Assembly (NCBI GenBank): GCA_019671135.1
Contig: JAHRHY010000004.1
Location: 744,001 to 808,000, forward strand
Source: Linnemannia hyalina
Lineage: Eukaryota; Mortierellomycota; Mortierellomycetes; Mortierellales; Mortierellaceae
Length of the DNA: 64,000 nucleotides
Direction of reading: 5' to 3'
The position numbers were made by a program, and so were the translations under genes. Below the pieces are notes generated by a model. That model was given only the letters and a program-made list of their open reading frames with translations. It was not told the DNA's origin and did not search any database. Below, piece after piece: positions 1 through 11,900 of this stretch (position 1 is its first letter; every line of letters begins with the position of its first letter).

Positions 1-2283
1 GTACTCCGAGAATGCACAATCCTTGCCCAACGACTTGAGCACCTCCTCCGCCTCAAGCACCATGGGCTCGTTCATGATCTGGTGAACGCCATCAGGGTGT
101 TGTCGCAGACTGCACAACACCATGTTCACAAAGTCGAATTGCTGATTGGTCGAGAACGTTATCTTGCCACCCCGGAGACGATTCGCCAAGAGCATTCGAC
201 AAAGAAAACGAGATACCTCGCCGGTTTTGTCGCTCCGGAGAATAGTGCGCACGTTCTCCCGAAGAACATGCTTCAGATGCTCGATCGTGTCATCGACAGC
301 AATGTCCAGAATAGCCTGCTTGGAGATCTGGGTCGCGTTGGGTACGATGAGGCGCCTGATAATACCAAGAGAAAATTGAGCTCGCCCTGACAGCTTGCGG
401 CGCTTGGCAGGCGGGATTTCACAATCCGACAGGTCGACTAGGTCCGATAGCATGTTGTTGACTTCGTTTTCATCCAACTGAGGAAATTCTGTGATCCTTG
501 TGAGGTTGGTGGGCTTGTCAACACCCGAGTACAGATTGACTACATTCTGCAACGAGAGAGCTGTGCCAAGGATTACCAGAGTTGCCTGAATGCTGCTCAG
601 TGTGGGAGACAAAGGCTCGAGGAAGCCGCGGAGGTGCTTGAGATGGACTTGGTTCTTGACGTTGAAGATGGCATATGTGTTGTATTTGTTGTCGATCAAA
701 GCGGATGGCGAGATGAGCCTGTTGGGTAGGATGCCATTCTCCACGATTTTGGCTTCGTCCATAGCAATCACCAGCCCGAGTCGTCGGGGGACAAGAAGTA
801 AGTGAAGCTTGGTCTGAGTCTTGCGGAGCATAGCTCGAATGGTGTGGATGTCGTACTCCTGCAGGATATGGACCAGCTTGCCGATCGTTGCATCTCCGGT
901 GGTCGTCTGCTCACGGAAGAACTGGAACTGGTCCAATGCAGGTTTGCTGGCGAGGAGAAATTTCAGGAAAAGCAAACGTGCCAGAATCTCGAGCTCGACG
1001 CGCTCCCCTGCGCGAGCTTTGACCTTGAAAACGATACCGAGCTGATCACCCTGCTCCTCGTCGACAACAGACATATATATGTTCTCGACGTCCCTTGCAA
1101 GCGTCAGGAAGTTGGGATCTTCAAAGTCCGGTGAGTCGGTGGTGCGTGGGATGGAACAGACGCAGTAGATGACAAGTGCTTGGTTGCCAGATGGATGACG
1201 GTGGCGGTCTTTCCTGAGCCAGACGGGGCAACCATGGCACCACACGAAAGGCACGTGACTTGCCGATGTCACCTTCGACAATGGAGCGCTGAGTCTCCCC
1301 GGTGGTCGTCCTGGCCTGCTTGCCCAGCGCAAGTCCCAACATCCTTTGCTGTTTGGTCGTAAGGTAGGGTCGTCTTGAAATAGCACTTTAGCACCTCCTT
1401 GTGGGACATCTCGAGCTCCTTTAGATCGAGGGAGTGGTTGGTATATTGATGATGGACGCCGTTGAGAATGATCGCCAGCTCCTGCTCAAAGCGCTCCTCC
1501 GGAACAGAAATGAGATGTGCGGGTTTATCTACATAATCAAGAGGGATATAGAAGTTAGCAATAAAAAAAAAGATCACATATCCATTTTTTAGGCAAGGTA
1601 AAGATGCCCGTCCGTGACGACATATCAATTTTAACCAATTAAAAGTGGTGATCCTCGTGCACATGGCATCCTAGACCGTACATGAGGATTGTACAGTCCG
1701 TCTTCCCCAGGTCAGGAACGACTCACGCCGGACGAACCCTGTAAAAAGAAAGCATATCCATGAGAATGTGCAAAGTCGGACTCACCAGAATGTGATGCGT
1801 CTTTGCATAGGCCGAGCGAAGAGTGGGCGCAAGGAAGGTACATGGACCACGTCGTTAAGGGGAAGAGAGAATTTAGGTTAGCTCAATGGACAAACTCAAC
1901 GCAAGGGGTGAAGGGGAGCAAAACGCGCATGCAATACCTTGAGGAGGACGCTGGACGATGATGTGGATAGTTTTCTTGCGTGGTACCTGTGGAAACCACT
2001 CGGAAACATCGTCTTTCGGACCGAGCTTGTCCTTGTCGCTGCTGGAGACGTTTTCGAGCAGGATGGGAGTGTCGGCGTTGTCTTTTGTGATTGGGATCGT
2101 GACTTTCCAGAGCGTGAGATCCTCTGCTTCCAAAATCCTTAAACCAAATAGGCTTGCTGAAATGGATGGTGCTTCTGAATTGACTAAAGTCTCCGTCGAT
2201 GGTGTGATCAGGTCAAAGGATCTCGAGGTGCGGTCGCCGTCAATAAGACACCGCAGACTCAGACTCAGGGAATTGTCGGTCAT
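1..2283 (-). pseudogene. Crinkler (CRN)-like effector gene, partial and frame-disrupted
   Basis: The first exon (2283-1938, start ATG at 2283) encodes a ubiquitin-like CRN N-terminus: MTDNSLSLSL, then the family's LTLWKVTIPI stretch and a TIHIIVQRPP end, followed by a GTATTG donor. After one or two short exons, a block at about 1530-1345 (VPEERFEQE, LDLKELEMSHKEVLKCYFKT) leads into a P-loop NTPase. The Walker A codons APSGSGKT lie at about 1206-1230, a Walker B-like LVIAMDEA at about 750-770, and the frame is open from about 1178 to base 1, where the gene leaves the window. The reading frame shifts near 1340, 1235 and 1175; two of these look like single-base losses (GTGGTGCC, CACTTG). CRN proteins are modular fungal/oomycete effectors combining a ubiquitin-like header with NTPase and nuclease-like domains. 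Either this copy is decaying, or the assembly has homopolymer errors. The C-terminus is outside the window. Confidence 0.75.
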
Positions 2284-3959
2284 GGTGTTGCGAGGTATCA
2301 GTGAAAATGAGGTGAAGAAGGCTGAAAAGTAAAAGATATGGAGAAGTCGAGGGGTGAAAGAAAGAAAAGCGAAAAGGATGAAAGAGGGTGTGAGCTTAAA
2401 AGGGAAAAAAGAGATTAGAATGGCGTGGGAACGATAGGAAAGGCGATGAACAAACGGAAAGTAAAGTCAAGAAAGGAAGCGAGTGATGGCAAAGGTGATG
2501 AAGGTATGGAAATGGTGGGAAAAAAAGTGGAAGCGGTGGCAAAGAAATAGGTAAGAAAGGGCGTGGGAGTGATGGAAAAAAAAGGAATGTGAAAAGGAAG
2601 AGCTTGTGAACAAACGGGCCGTGAAGAATGGTGGCAAAGAAAGGGAAGGACGTTTTTCCTATATAGGCCATTATCCCCTTAAACAACGTCAGGGTCAATT
2701 GACAGCTGGTCAACCGTTGTATGTTTTTCTTTTGCAAAGCGATTCCAATGAATCCATTCTTTTCCCAACATTCCCCATTTTACTTCGCCCAGTTGTTAGT
2801 CCATGCCCCTCAATCGTCGTGCTATTGTCGAGGAGGTTCCTGAAGTAGATGAGGACGAGGTTGACACCAACGACGGCGCGGAGGAGAGGGAGATGGACTT
2901 CTCCATCACTCCCACGACCTGGATCTGTGGGTTCTGCACGGTGCTCCTGTGCCTTACTAAGACCCGCAACTGTTACAAAGGATACCATGGTTTTAAAACG
3001 TGCACCACACAAAACCCACATACCTCATCCCCTCTTCTAACCAGAATGCAAGTTACATATACTTATGAATGACAAAAAAAAGTAGCGACCCTGGTGTACC
3101 TCATAAAGTATTTTGTTTTTCTTTTTCTTTTTCAAGGGGTGTACCCTCATAAAGTAACTTTCTTTTTCTCATTGTTAACATATGGAACAGAATCCTTTAC
3201 GATCGAAGGGAAAGGTCTTTTTGCACGCTCATGATGGAGTTCGTTGTTGTTGGCTTTGTATGTTTTTTGTGTAGTAGTGGGGCGTGGATGTGTTAATGGG
3301 TAAGAGGTGAATAAGAGAAGAAAAATATGCAGAATGATCTATAGGTGAAAAAAAAGGCGCGCCCGTTGCGCTAACAGACATGCATATGTATCATCCCAAG
3401 GGAAAAGAAAAAACACAGCCGCTTGCGTTTTTGCTGAGAGGTTTAATGCATTTTTCAAGGAACCTTGGTAACAAAACAATCAAATAAACTCCGTCTCCAT
3501 ATCCCTCTCCTTCCCTTCCTGATTGATAACCTCTGACGCTTTTTACTTCTTTATTCTTCTCAGCCTGCTGTTTTTTCAATCCAAATGAAAAAAAAGTCCT
3601 CGGCAACGCATCGGCAGAGGAGGCAGAGGAGGCAGAGGAGGCAGAGGAGGCATGATCGCTCAATTACTTCCCTCGCCTTGTACTCCCCCTCCTCCTCCTC
3701 CTTCCTTCATTCTCGGCGCGCGCTTGACTGGATCGTACCCGGACTGGGTTTGAAATTAAGCATTATCACTCTCTTTCACACCATTACACAAAAGGGGGAG
3801 CCAAAAAGACTGGCCAAAGACCGTATCGAACAACACTCGTTTTTGCATTTATTTTTGACTCTTCCTTGCAGGCTTCGGCACCTCCGCGTACTTGTTTCCA
3901 AAATACCGATCTTACTAATTCCCCTAGTATCGCATATGTCATAGGCCCTCTTACAGTCT
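2284..3959. other. intergenic, no supported gene
   Basis: This is the upstream region of the CRN-like gene and the downstream region of the 4 kb relic. It is purine-rich on the plus strand with many short low-complexity open frames. A plus-strand frame at 2803-3072 has an acidic start (EEVPEVDEDEVD) but no recognisable domain and no splice support, so it is not called. Confidence 0.5.
3613..3650. repeat. 9-bp tandem repeat (GGCAGAGGA)
   Basis: Four tandem copies of GGCAGAGGA lie in noncoding sequence. In the minus frame this would read Ala-Ser-Ser repeats, but no gene is supported there. Confidence 0.9.
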
Positions 3960-4871
3960 GATACAAAGAAGGGGGACAGCTTGCAATGCTCCTGACGATC
4001 CGGGATAGGATACTGGAGGGTTAGAGATGGCAGGCTCTGCGCTGTAGGCCAGTCGTAACAAAAGTTGGGGCGAGGATGACTCGAGAACTGAAGTCCTTGC
4101 ATCTGGGTCCTGAAAGGTATGTGGTTTGTGCTGTTGTTTGCTGCTACTGCTGTGTGTGTGTGGGGGGGGGGGGGGGGGGGGGGCGTGAATGACGCCAATG
4201 GGTAAAGTATGAGATGGCTGCTGTTGTTGCTGTTTGTTACTGGGAGGGAGGGGGGGTATCCATAACTGTTGTGTCCATCTGGTCCATACGATTCCTTGTG
4301 AATCTGTGAAGCTTTGCTGAACAGTTCCTCCGTTGGATGACGTCTTCTTCCTTGATCGAAAAAAGGCATAACCACAGCACCTACAAAGACCCAACAGTGC
4401 CCGCTATGATCCCAATAACCCCCTCCCGCTCCTAATTCACCCCTCCTCCCCATCACCATTACTAGGCTTCTTAGGCTGAGGATCCTGCCCCGAACGACTC
4501 GGTAATCGTCAAGTTTGCCATGTCGACAATCACACCAGTCTGGGATCCGCCCAGAGGCAGAGGCCGTGCTGAATACTCGTACTGTAAGAAGGCAAATGGG
4601 GCTGCTCCGGGGAGGGGGGAGGGGGTTCCCGCCCATGGGGATAAAGAAGTTGGATCTCAGTAGTCTACCATAGGCGATGTTGACCCTTGGGGTGAAGGAA
4701 GTCGTGTTGGTGGATGTCTGTCCACTTGTCAATATTTCTGTATCTACCTATTTTTTTCGCGAGTATCACAAAGGGAGGTGAGCATACACTGATTTCGTAC
4801 CACTTGCCGACAAGAATTCGAAGTCGAGCACGAACATCCATTTCATCAAGTATCATATTCACATCAGGCAT
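3960..4871 (-). pseudogene. relic of a single-pass membrane protein (HPRPN-tail family)
   Basis: No single frame covers this locus, but successive frames on the minus strand read like one protein. They give an FTPRVNIAYG segment near 4690, then QYEYSARPLPLGGSQTGVIV and DMANLTITESFG around 4590-4490. A Pro/Lys linker follows, then a hydrophobic helix split over two frames (GVIGIIAGTVG and FVGAVVM, about 4410-4360). A basic stop-transfer stretch (GRRRHP) comes next, then a Pro/His/Ser-rich tail ending in LQFSSHPRPN (about 4064-4090). The last motif matches the tail of the three tandem genes at 17-25 kb. At least three shifts fall in runs of C or G. An upstream minus-strand piece (4871-4780, MPDVNMILDE) could be an earlier exon. 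Pseudogene decay and homopolymer miscounts cannot be told apart here. Confidence 0.5.
4150..4183. repeat. TG repeat running into a 22-base G run
   Basis: Alternating TG (4151-4161) is followed by an uninterrupted run of about 22 G at 4162-4183, inside the membrane-protein relic, where it would encode poly-Pro on the minus strand. Its true length is likely uncertain in any read technology. Confidence 0.9.
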
Positions 4872-5136
4872 ACAAAGTAAAGCATGACACGAAAGGCATT
4901 GGTTATTATTTATTTTTTTTCAAGATTTTTCAGCGCCACGTCCGCGCGCAAGTTATCAAATTTTTTTGTAATGTTTGAAGATCATTAAATGTGTTTTAAA
5001 AAAAATAAAGAGTGGTGATGTTATTGACTAATAAGAAGAAGACTACGCTAGTGTGTGTGTGTGGAAAAGTATACATGTACCCATGTCAGGTCATAACAAA
5101 AGAAGAGGGGAGAGGAGGAAACCATCAAAAAGCAGG

Positions 5137-8134
5137 TTATTGACGACCGGCAGAGATCATGAACTCAACAACGGCCTCAACCTCACCTCCAAAGTCACGG
5201 ACAACCGTCCGGAGCTCGGGGGTGTCAGCAAATCCCATGTTCGTCAACAGCTTGATCTCGTTCTTGAACTCGTCGTTGCTGGCGTTTAAAGCTAGTGGTG
5301 CTGCAGGGGTTGCAGGGGTTGAAGGAGCAGCTGAAGCGGCAGGGGTAGCAGGGGTGGCTGGCCAAATGCCGGCAAGACTTCCTCCTCCGATTGGTGCGGC
5401 AGTAGTAGCAAGGGCACGAGTTTCAAGGCGCTGTTGCTCTTGGGCACGTCTCTGCTCCTCCTGAACCTTGCGCTGCTCTTCTTGGATCTTGCGCTGCCCC
5501 TCCTGGACTTTGTACTGCTCCTCCTGGACTTGACGTTGTTCGACACGGGCCTGGCGCTGCTCGTGGAAGGTCTGGCGGCGCTTCAACTTTTCATCAGATC
5601 CAGTTTCGCCGTGGCCCTCTTCACCAGATTTGGATCCAGAGTGTCGGCGGTGGTGGCGGTGGTGATGGTCATGATGATGGTGAGCATGTGCGTTGCCGTG
5701 GTGCTCAGGGCCGTGGTGAATATGGGGTCCATGTCCGTAAGGACCGTGGGGGCCGTGTCCGTGGAGACCGCCATGGTGGGGACCGTGAGGGTGGAATGCA
5801 AAGGGGTGACCACCGCGAGAACCGCCGCGACCACGGAAGAAGGCAAATCCACCACGACCGCGACCTCCACGACCTCCACGTCTACCAATATCAGCGGGCC
5901 CCTGGGGGTCATCCTGTGTGGGCTCGGCCATCTCTTCGTCAGTCTCGACGTACAGAGGAGCAGGCTCGGGGTTCTCGGTATCGCCATTTTTACCACCGTC
6001 CCAGACCCAGCCGTACTTGGGACGAGACGATGATGATGAGGGATCGGCGTTAGGGTCGGCGCCAGTGGTCTCGTCAGGGAGCAAGGTCCAGCTCCAGCCG
6101 TTTCCAATCTCGGTCATCTGAGGTTGCTGTTGAGCTGAAGAGGACGACTCGCCTTGCTGTTTCTGAGTGGTGCCTGTCGCCTCATCGGACGATGAAGAGG
6201 ATGCGTTCTTGCCTTTGTTTTTGGAGCAGGAACGACGCCTCTTCTCTGAAGACTCGGTGTCGCAGGCACTGGGGCGGTCACCTCTGAAACGGAAGCTGTT
6301 TCCTCTCCTGCAGCTGCCTGGGGCACCAGAGTGGAATGGGAATCCTCCGAAGAACGGCGAGGGCTTGGTGTTGGGGACAGAAGTGCCTTCCGAGGGGAAC
6401 ATACCAGGAACACCAGGCATAGGGGGCATGGGGGGCATGTGAGGCATAGCAGGCATAGTGGGGAAAAGAGAGCCAAAACTCCACTGATGTCCGGCTCCTC
6501 GACCGAAGCCACCACCACGGCCGCCACCGCGACCACCAAATCCACCGAAACCGCCACGGCCACCGCGATGATGGTGACCGTGATGGTGACCATGATGAGA
6601 GCGATCAGAGAAATCGCCAGCTTCGTTGTCATGGCATCCAGAGAAGGGGTCCTCGTATCCACGACGACCACCAAACCGACCTCGGTGGTGATGAGCAAAG
6701 AAAGGGTTCGACAGGAAAGGGTTATCAGATCCCGAGCTGCCGAAGGGGCACGAGCGAGTTGCGTCAGCAGCGGCCTCATGGGCACTGGCAGCAGCCTCTC
6801 CGGCAGAGGCTTGGGCGTTGCGGGCTGCCTCCTGGAGATAAGTGGCAAAGGACTCGACGTTGACCTGGACGTTGGACATGATCTTGTTCATGATGCTGCC
6901 AGAAATGGTTACTAGCTGAGGATTGTTCTGGATGACGTGCTGGAACTCCTGGATCAACATTTGGAACTGCTCGATCAAGGCACGGTCACCGTGAGGGACT
7001 GCGGGCTCGGTGATTTCAGGCTCTGCAGGGTCGGCATGAGCATCATTATCATCCTCGGATTCGCTGTGGGTCTGAACAGCAGCAGCAACATCATGGGCAT
7101 GATGCTCAATAGCAGAGGCGACAATCGAGTCCATGACGTCGGCGGCAGAATCCATGCGAAGAGCCTCAAACTCTGCAACAGGGACCATCGCGGGGCTAGA
7201 CGACTTTGAGGAGCGTCTGGAAGATGGCTTGTTGGTCGCCTCATCCTTGTTGGTTTCCTCGAGATCCATGGTGGTTTCGTGCAAAGTAACAGAGTCGGGA
7301 AAGAGAGGAGCTTGAAGCTTCTGGGCCTCGATCATTTCCTGCTGCTGGCGAAGTGTAGCCTCATAGAGATCCCCCTGAGGGTAGGCGATAGGCTGGTCCA
7401 AGGCAGACTCGGTCAATGTAGCGGTTTCCTGAGCCTCCTCGAATTCGATCAAGGATCCATCGTCACTGCTGTCGTCCGAAGCGACAGTGTTGGAGCGCTC
7501 ACGCTGGGACTGGGGCTGGGGCTCGGCAGGTTGAATATTATTGTAGGGTTCAACAACATCAGCAGAGGTAGCAACAGTAGTGGTGCTGGGAGCAGGGAGA
7601 TCCTGACCGGATCTGAGGAGGACATCGAATCTGACAGGTGCGATTTGGGTGAAGAGGGCGTGCATGGCGAGGACATCCTCGAGCTCGCTGTCGGTGTTGA
7701 GGGAGATGACATCGCCCTCCTCGTCCTTGTACTGGACGTCGATGGCAGCAGAGGCAGGCAAGCTGTAGACGTCGCGGAGCTAATGATTGAAAGAGTGTAG
7801 AAGAAGATGGAGATGAGGAAGCAATGGTTAGCAAGCTGTCATTCGTATGGAAGGAAGCATTGTACAACAAGCAAAAAAAACAAAGGCTAGCAAACGACAA
7901 TTAAAAATTGGTGGCGCTATGGGTTTTGTGCCAAGCCAAGAATCGCAGTCACATAATCGCCTCTTGGCAATTACTCGAGCCGATAGCAACGCACGCAACG
8001 TGGCGAGGAAGAGTGGGGACGATATATACCTTGTGCTCAAAGTCGGACCAGACGGCAGGGCGGGAAATCAGGAATCGGCGGAGGGCCCCGTTGAAGTTTA
8101 CTTTGCAGGGGCTGAGGTTCTGGGAGTCGGCCAT
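5137..8134 (-). CDS. PB1- and UBA-domain protein, p62/NBR1-like selective autophagy receptor candidate
   Basis: Exon 1 is 8134-8030 and exon 2 is 7779-5137 (GTATAT donor, phase 0), giving 915 residues. Residues about 10-85 form a PB1 domain: the basic KVNFNGALRRFLI strand is followed across the splice by the acidic OPCA-type DVQYKDEEGD-VISLNTDSEL motif. The extreme C-terminus (about 868-912) is a UBA domain (LLTNMGFADTPELRTV). This architecture is that of p62/NBR1 receptors, which oligomerise through PB1 and bind ubiquitin through UBA. No ZZ finger or NBR1 FW domain is visible. The middle is His/Gly-rich with RGG runs and a charged EEQRKVQEEQ-type helix before the UBA. Aromatic stretches GWSWTLLP and YGWVWDGG could act as Atg8-binding (LIR-like) sites, but this is inference. 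Start choice: the ATG at 8134 makes the PB1 domain complete. Confidence 0.75.
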
Positions 8135-8293
8135 AGTGGAGGAAGATAAAGGTCGTGAAAAGAGGGGCGCCGTGAGGGAGGGAAGCGAGCGTAGGAAGCG
8201 AGTTGAGAGTGAGTGAGGGGTGGAAGGAGGGAGAAAGAGAGAGCAGAAGAAGAGTTTATAGTAGTTTCGCGGTTTGAAGCGTAGATAGAGCGG

Positions 8294-8336
<43 letters not shown>

Positions 8337-8990
8337 GAAGGTTGAAAGGGAAGAAGGAGTTGGTGAGAAAAAAAAAAAAAGGCGGCCCTTGGCCCTCCTT
8401 TATATGATTTTCGTTCTTGGCATCACTAAACAGTCACGCCAAGGATTTCGTCTTCACTGGGTACGAAACCCCAAAATGTCGCCTTGGCCAAGAGAGAAAG
8501 AGCACCTGTCTTGTCTCCATTTGGTAAAAGAGCTACATGGTGCTTCTTCCAGTGTCGAAGTATCATTTCATTTCCTAACTGCAACGCCATCCTTAAGAGC
8601 TTGGCCTTCCAAAGGCTTCTTTATTGATCTTCACGGCTACGTATCAAAAACAACTGATGAACAACAACGACTATCTGCGTCCCCAGAAAAGATGTCTCTC
8701 TCTCTCTCTCTCAGACTCGGCTCGCCGTCGCTCAAGAATAAAAACACATTCTACAAAACAACAAAAACAGACTGCACAAAAGCTGCAAGCAAAGTGTGCT
8801 TGGCGAAGGATCAAAACGCACACCACCACAGCCTCTCTCCTCTCCTCCAGGTCGGATAAACTGTAGGCCCTCTTCCTCTGCTCAATGAGGGGCAGTTTGA
8901 CAGACTGGGTAGATGGTGATGGTGATGATAAGAAAGAAAAAAAAGGTTCTCGAATGCTGTGAAACACAAATGATCTTGGCATCCTCCAAC
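8135..8990. other. intergenic promoter region of the PB1/UBA gene
   Basis: About 850 bases lie between the end of the SMG8-like gene and the start of the PB1/UBA gene. The region holds a GA microsatellite and short CT runs. The minus-strand open frame at 8671-8994 overlaps the end of the SMG8-like gene and shows no domain. Confidence 0.6.
8297..8334. repeat. (AG)n microsatellite
   Basis: An uninterrupted run of about 19 AG dinucleotides, roughly 165 bases upstream of the PB1/UBA start codon. It could be a GAGA-type promoter element or simply a microsatellite. Confidence 0.95.
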
Positions 8991-11900
8991 TCACAAAACA
9001 AGTAAAAAACGAAAACCAACTGGGTTTGATTCATCAAAACTACCACGCCTCCCTCCTTCCATCAGTGGAGTTATTGTTTCCCCTTCTTTGCCTTGGCCAG
9101 GGGAGGGAACGAAAGGGTACTCGTTGGTTGAACCTATCACAGATTGTGTTGTTGTGTCGGGGTGTAAGGTGTTGTAGCTGGTAAGGTGCTCATGTTGTCC
9201 ATCTGTCATCGTCGGTACGCCAAGGAATTGAATAGCTTGGTTGCTTGGTCCGCCTACAAAGAAAGAAAGAAGGTTCAACACCAGCGTCAACATCGATGAC
9301 AAAAAAGGGAGTTTTCATAGGAGTACCGTTGAGGTTGGCAGGTCTGTCAAGCTGTCAAAAAATGAGGCAATTTATCCTAGCCAATCACAAAAATCCCTCA
9401 AGTTGACAAGCTCACTCCTCACCCCCTTTTTCCCTCTCTTGCATACATGCATGGATGTTGTTGTTGTTGCCAATGTGTTTGATTGCTTACTTTGAGTTGA
9501 TGATAGCGTTCAGAGTGAGCCCTTGTAGCAGCCAGTTCGGGCTTTTGACCATATCTAGATCGATTGATTGAATATTGTTATTATTGACAACAAAACAAAG
9601 CGAAACATAGACTGAATACATGCCCGCCTTTCAACAAAGACAATTACACGAGCACCCCTTTGTGATTGCGTGTTCCATGTAGAAAAGAAAGCAATCAATA
9701 GAACACTTACAGTTCCTCCATGACCTCGTCGGTCTGGACAAAGTCTTGAATCTTCTTTTGGACGAGATGGGCGCACCGCAGCGAATACTTTTTTCCGCCT
9801 CGTCGGGGACCTCTCTCCCGAACTGCCTCTCCCCCCACTACACCGTTGCCATGGCTATTCCCGTTTGCGCCTCCGCCAGCAATGTTCACGTTCTGGAGCT
9901 TGATGCTGATTGATTCGTCTGTACTAGTATCATCCTGCTTTTGAGAAGGCGCGGCACCATTCTTCTTGTGTGTCGATTTGTCTATCCCGGGTGAATTGAT
10001 CGAGGTAATGCCCAACGCCTCACACACTCCCAAGTATCCTGCTAACCACTGCTGCGACGAAGGGACCTAAACAAATCATCATTTTGGAAGAACAACCGTT
10101 AGTGTTTTGAATGTTTTATTCCATTGGTCCAGTCTCCCTTACCTTCAATAAAGAAATGCCAAGACATTTATTTTTGCGTTTGTGTTTCCGCGCATTTTCA
10201 GGCATAGAACCTACCTCGACAGCTCCAATATGTCGCCTTCCTATGATATTTCCATATCCTCCTGGGTTCGTCACGCTTTTCAACCATCCATCTACAAACT
10301 GCCTGAGAAACGGTCCAGAATAATCCAGATAAAGACTGCCAAGCGACAACTGTGAAGTGCCCTCGGCCGCTGATCTACCCCCAGCTCCTGTGGTTCCTGA
10401 CAGAGGCTGGTCTCTAGCCTGGACGACTGCATCATAGATCTCCCGCAAGGTGGGATTTCCGAGAGCGCGGTTGCTCTCGTCTGCCGTGGGGCGAGCGGCT
10501 GCCTTCTCTCGTTGTGACTTGTTGGGCTGAAACTTGGCATTCGACCCCTGCTTCTTGGACGACTGAGATCCGCCAGTAGTAGTCATCAACCTCTGTCGCA
10601 AGACAGCAGCTGCAGGGTCCAATGTTTCGTTCCCATTGTCGTCTGAATAGTCCAGCAATGCTTCGGGTAGCTCCAATTTTCCAATGAAATGGGGGATGAC
10701 GTGTACAAAAGGGGTTGATGATGGGCTTGGCAAAACAAAAAGCTGACGCCTAGAGTCGAAAAACACATATGTAAGATGCGGCGTTAGTCGTCCGGGTTAT
10801 TAACGGTCTTTCTTGAGGTTTCTCGCCGCGAATCCTAGACGTACCCGTCAAATGCTCCTGCAGAAGAATCCATGCTTTGGACGAGTCGACATGCCCTGAA
10901 CAGATATCTCAGCCTAGTCTGCATGGCATCCACTGATTTCTTGAGTAGGTGAATTTTCAATTGCTACTTTGTGGAATGTTCAAAGGAACGCCTCAAGGTT
11001 AATTGGTTGTTGGTGTAGAGGTTGGGAACATATGGATGCAGCTCAGTGTCGGAGAAACCCACCTCGACAATCTGGTTTTCGCTTGCTCCAGCCTCGTGCC
11101 AGGGTGCGACGATAGGCACCCTCTCGATCACAAAGATCAACACAGGGACACATCGTCCTGGCGTCAAAATATTAGCCAAGGGGTTTGATCCACGACCACC
11201 ACCACCACCATTGTCAGATTGACTGCGTTCGTGGTCTGGAGGTGGCACGCCAATTCGATCCCAACAAATCGCCATAAACCGGTCTAGTTCCTGCAACATC
11301 TGTCGCTTGATCGTTGAAAGTGCCGACAGTATTGATATCATTCGTGGATCCAAGTTCATATCTGGTGAAGTAAGCTGGACAATTCATAAGCTGTAGTCAG
11401 TAATAAGCTAAAACAACTCTTGGTCATTACAATGCGAAAAAGTTGCTGGTGTGGGACATACCACGGCGACGTGAGAAACGAGAAACAAGAACAATAATGC
11501 TCGGTGACTCTCGTATTCCTGGTCGTGCATCCACTTCATCAGAGATGTTCTCTAGTAAGTGAAGGTAGCCGAAAAAAATAGCGAATGTTGTTAGGTAGCG
11601 TGTCAATTGAAAAGCACTTGGCTGTTTCAAGTCTGACATCCACTTGACATACATCCTTGGTAACGGCGTCGGCAGATTCCTGACAAGCGGATAGCATCTC
11701 CTGGGTGTCAAAGAGATATGCGTGTTGGAGCATAAGTGTGTTCTTTGCTCTGTCCACGAACAAGTGAATATCGCCTGTCTATCGTGTGGTTTTGGATCGA
11801 AAGTAACCTTAGCATTAGCTACCTTGACAAATGTGTAACGCCTCTCTCAGTATACTGCGCAAATGAAACAAGTCTGCGTAGCATTATGAGTTACCGTTTT

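Noticed and set aside
3613..3650. CRISPR-like array
   Set aside because: The copies are directly adjacent 9-mers with no spacers, in a eukaryotic context.
3776..4732. A 318-residue minus-strand open frame that could be taken as one intact protein
   Set aside because: Its parts change character at G/C runs, and better protein-like segments lie in the other two frames. It is a patchwork of a decayed gene.
10964..10966. In-frame TAG inside the SMG8-like gene
   Set aside because: A normal intron (GAG|GTGGGT ... CTCAAG, 11062-10940) removes it and joins the flanking exons in phase 0.
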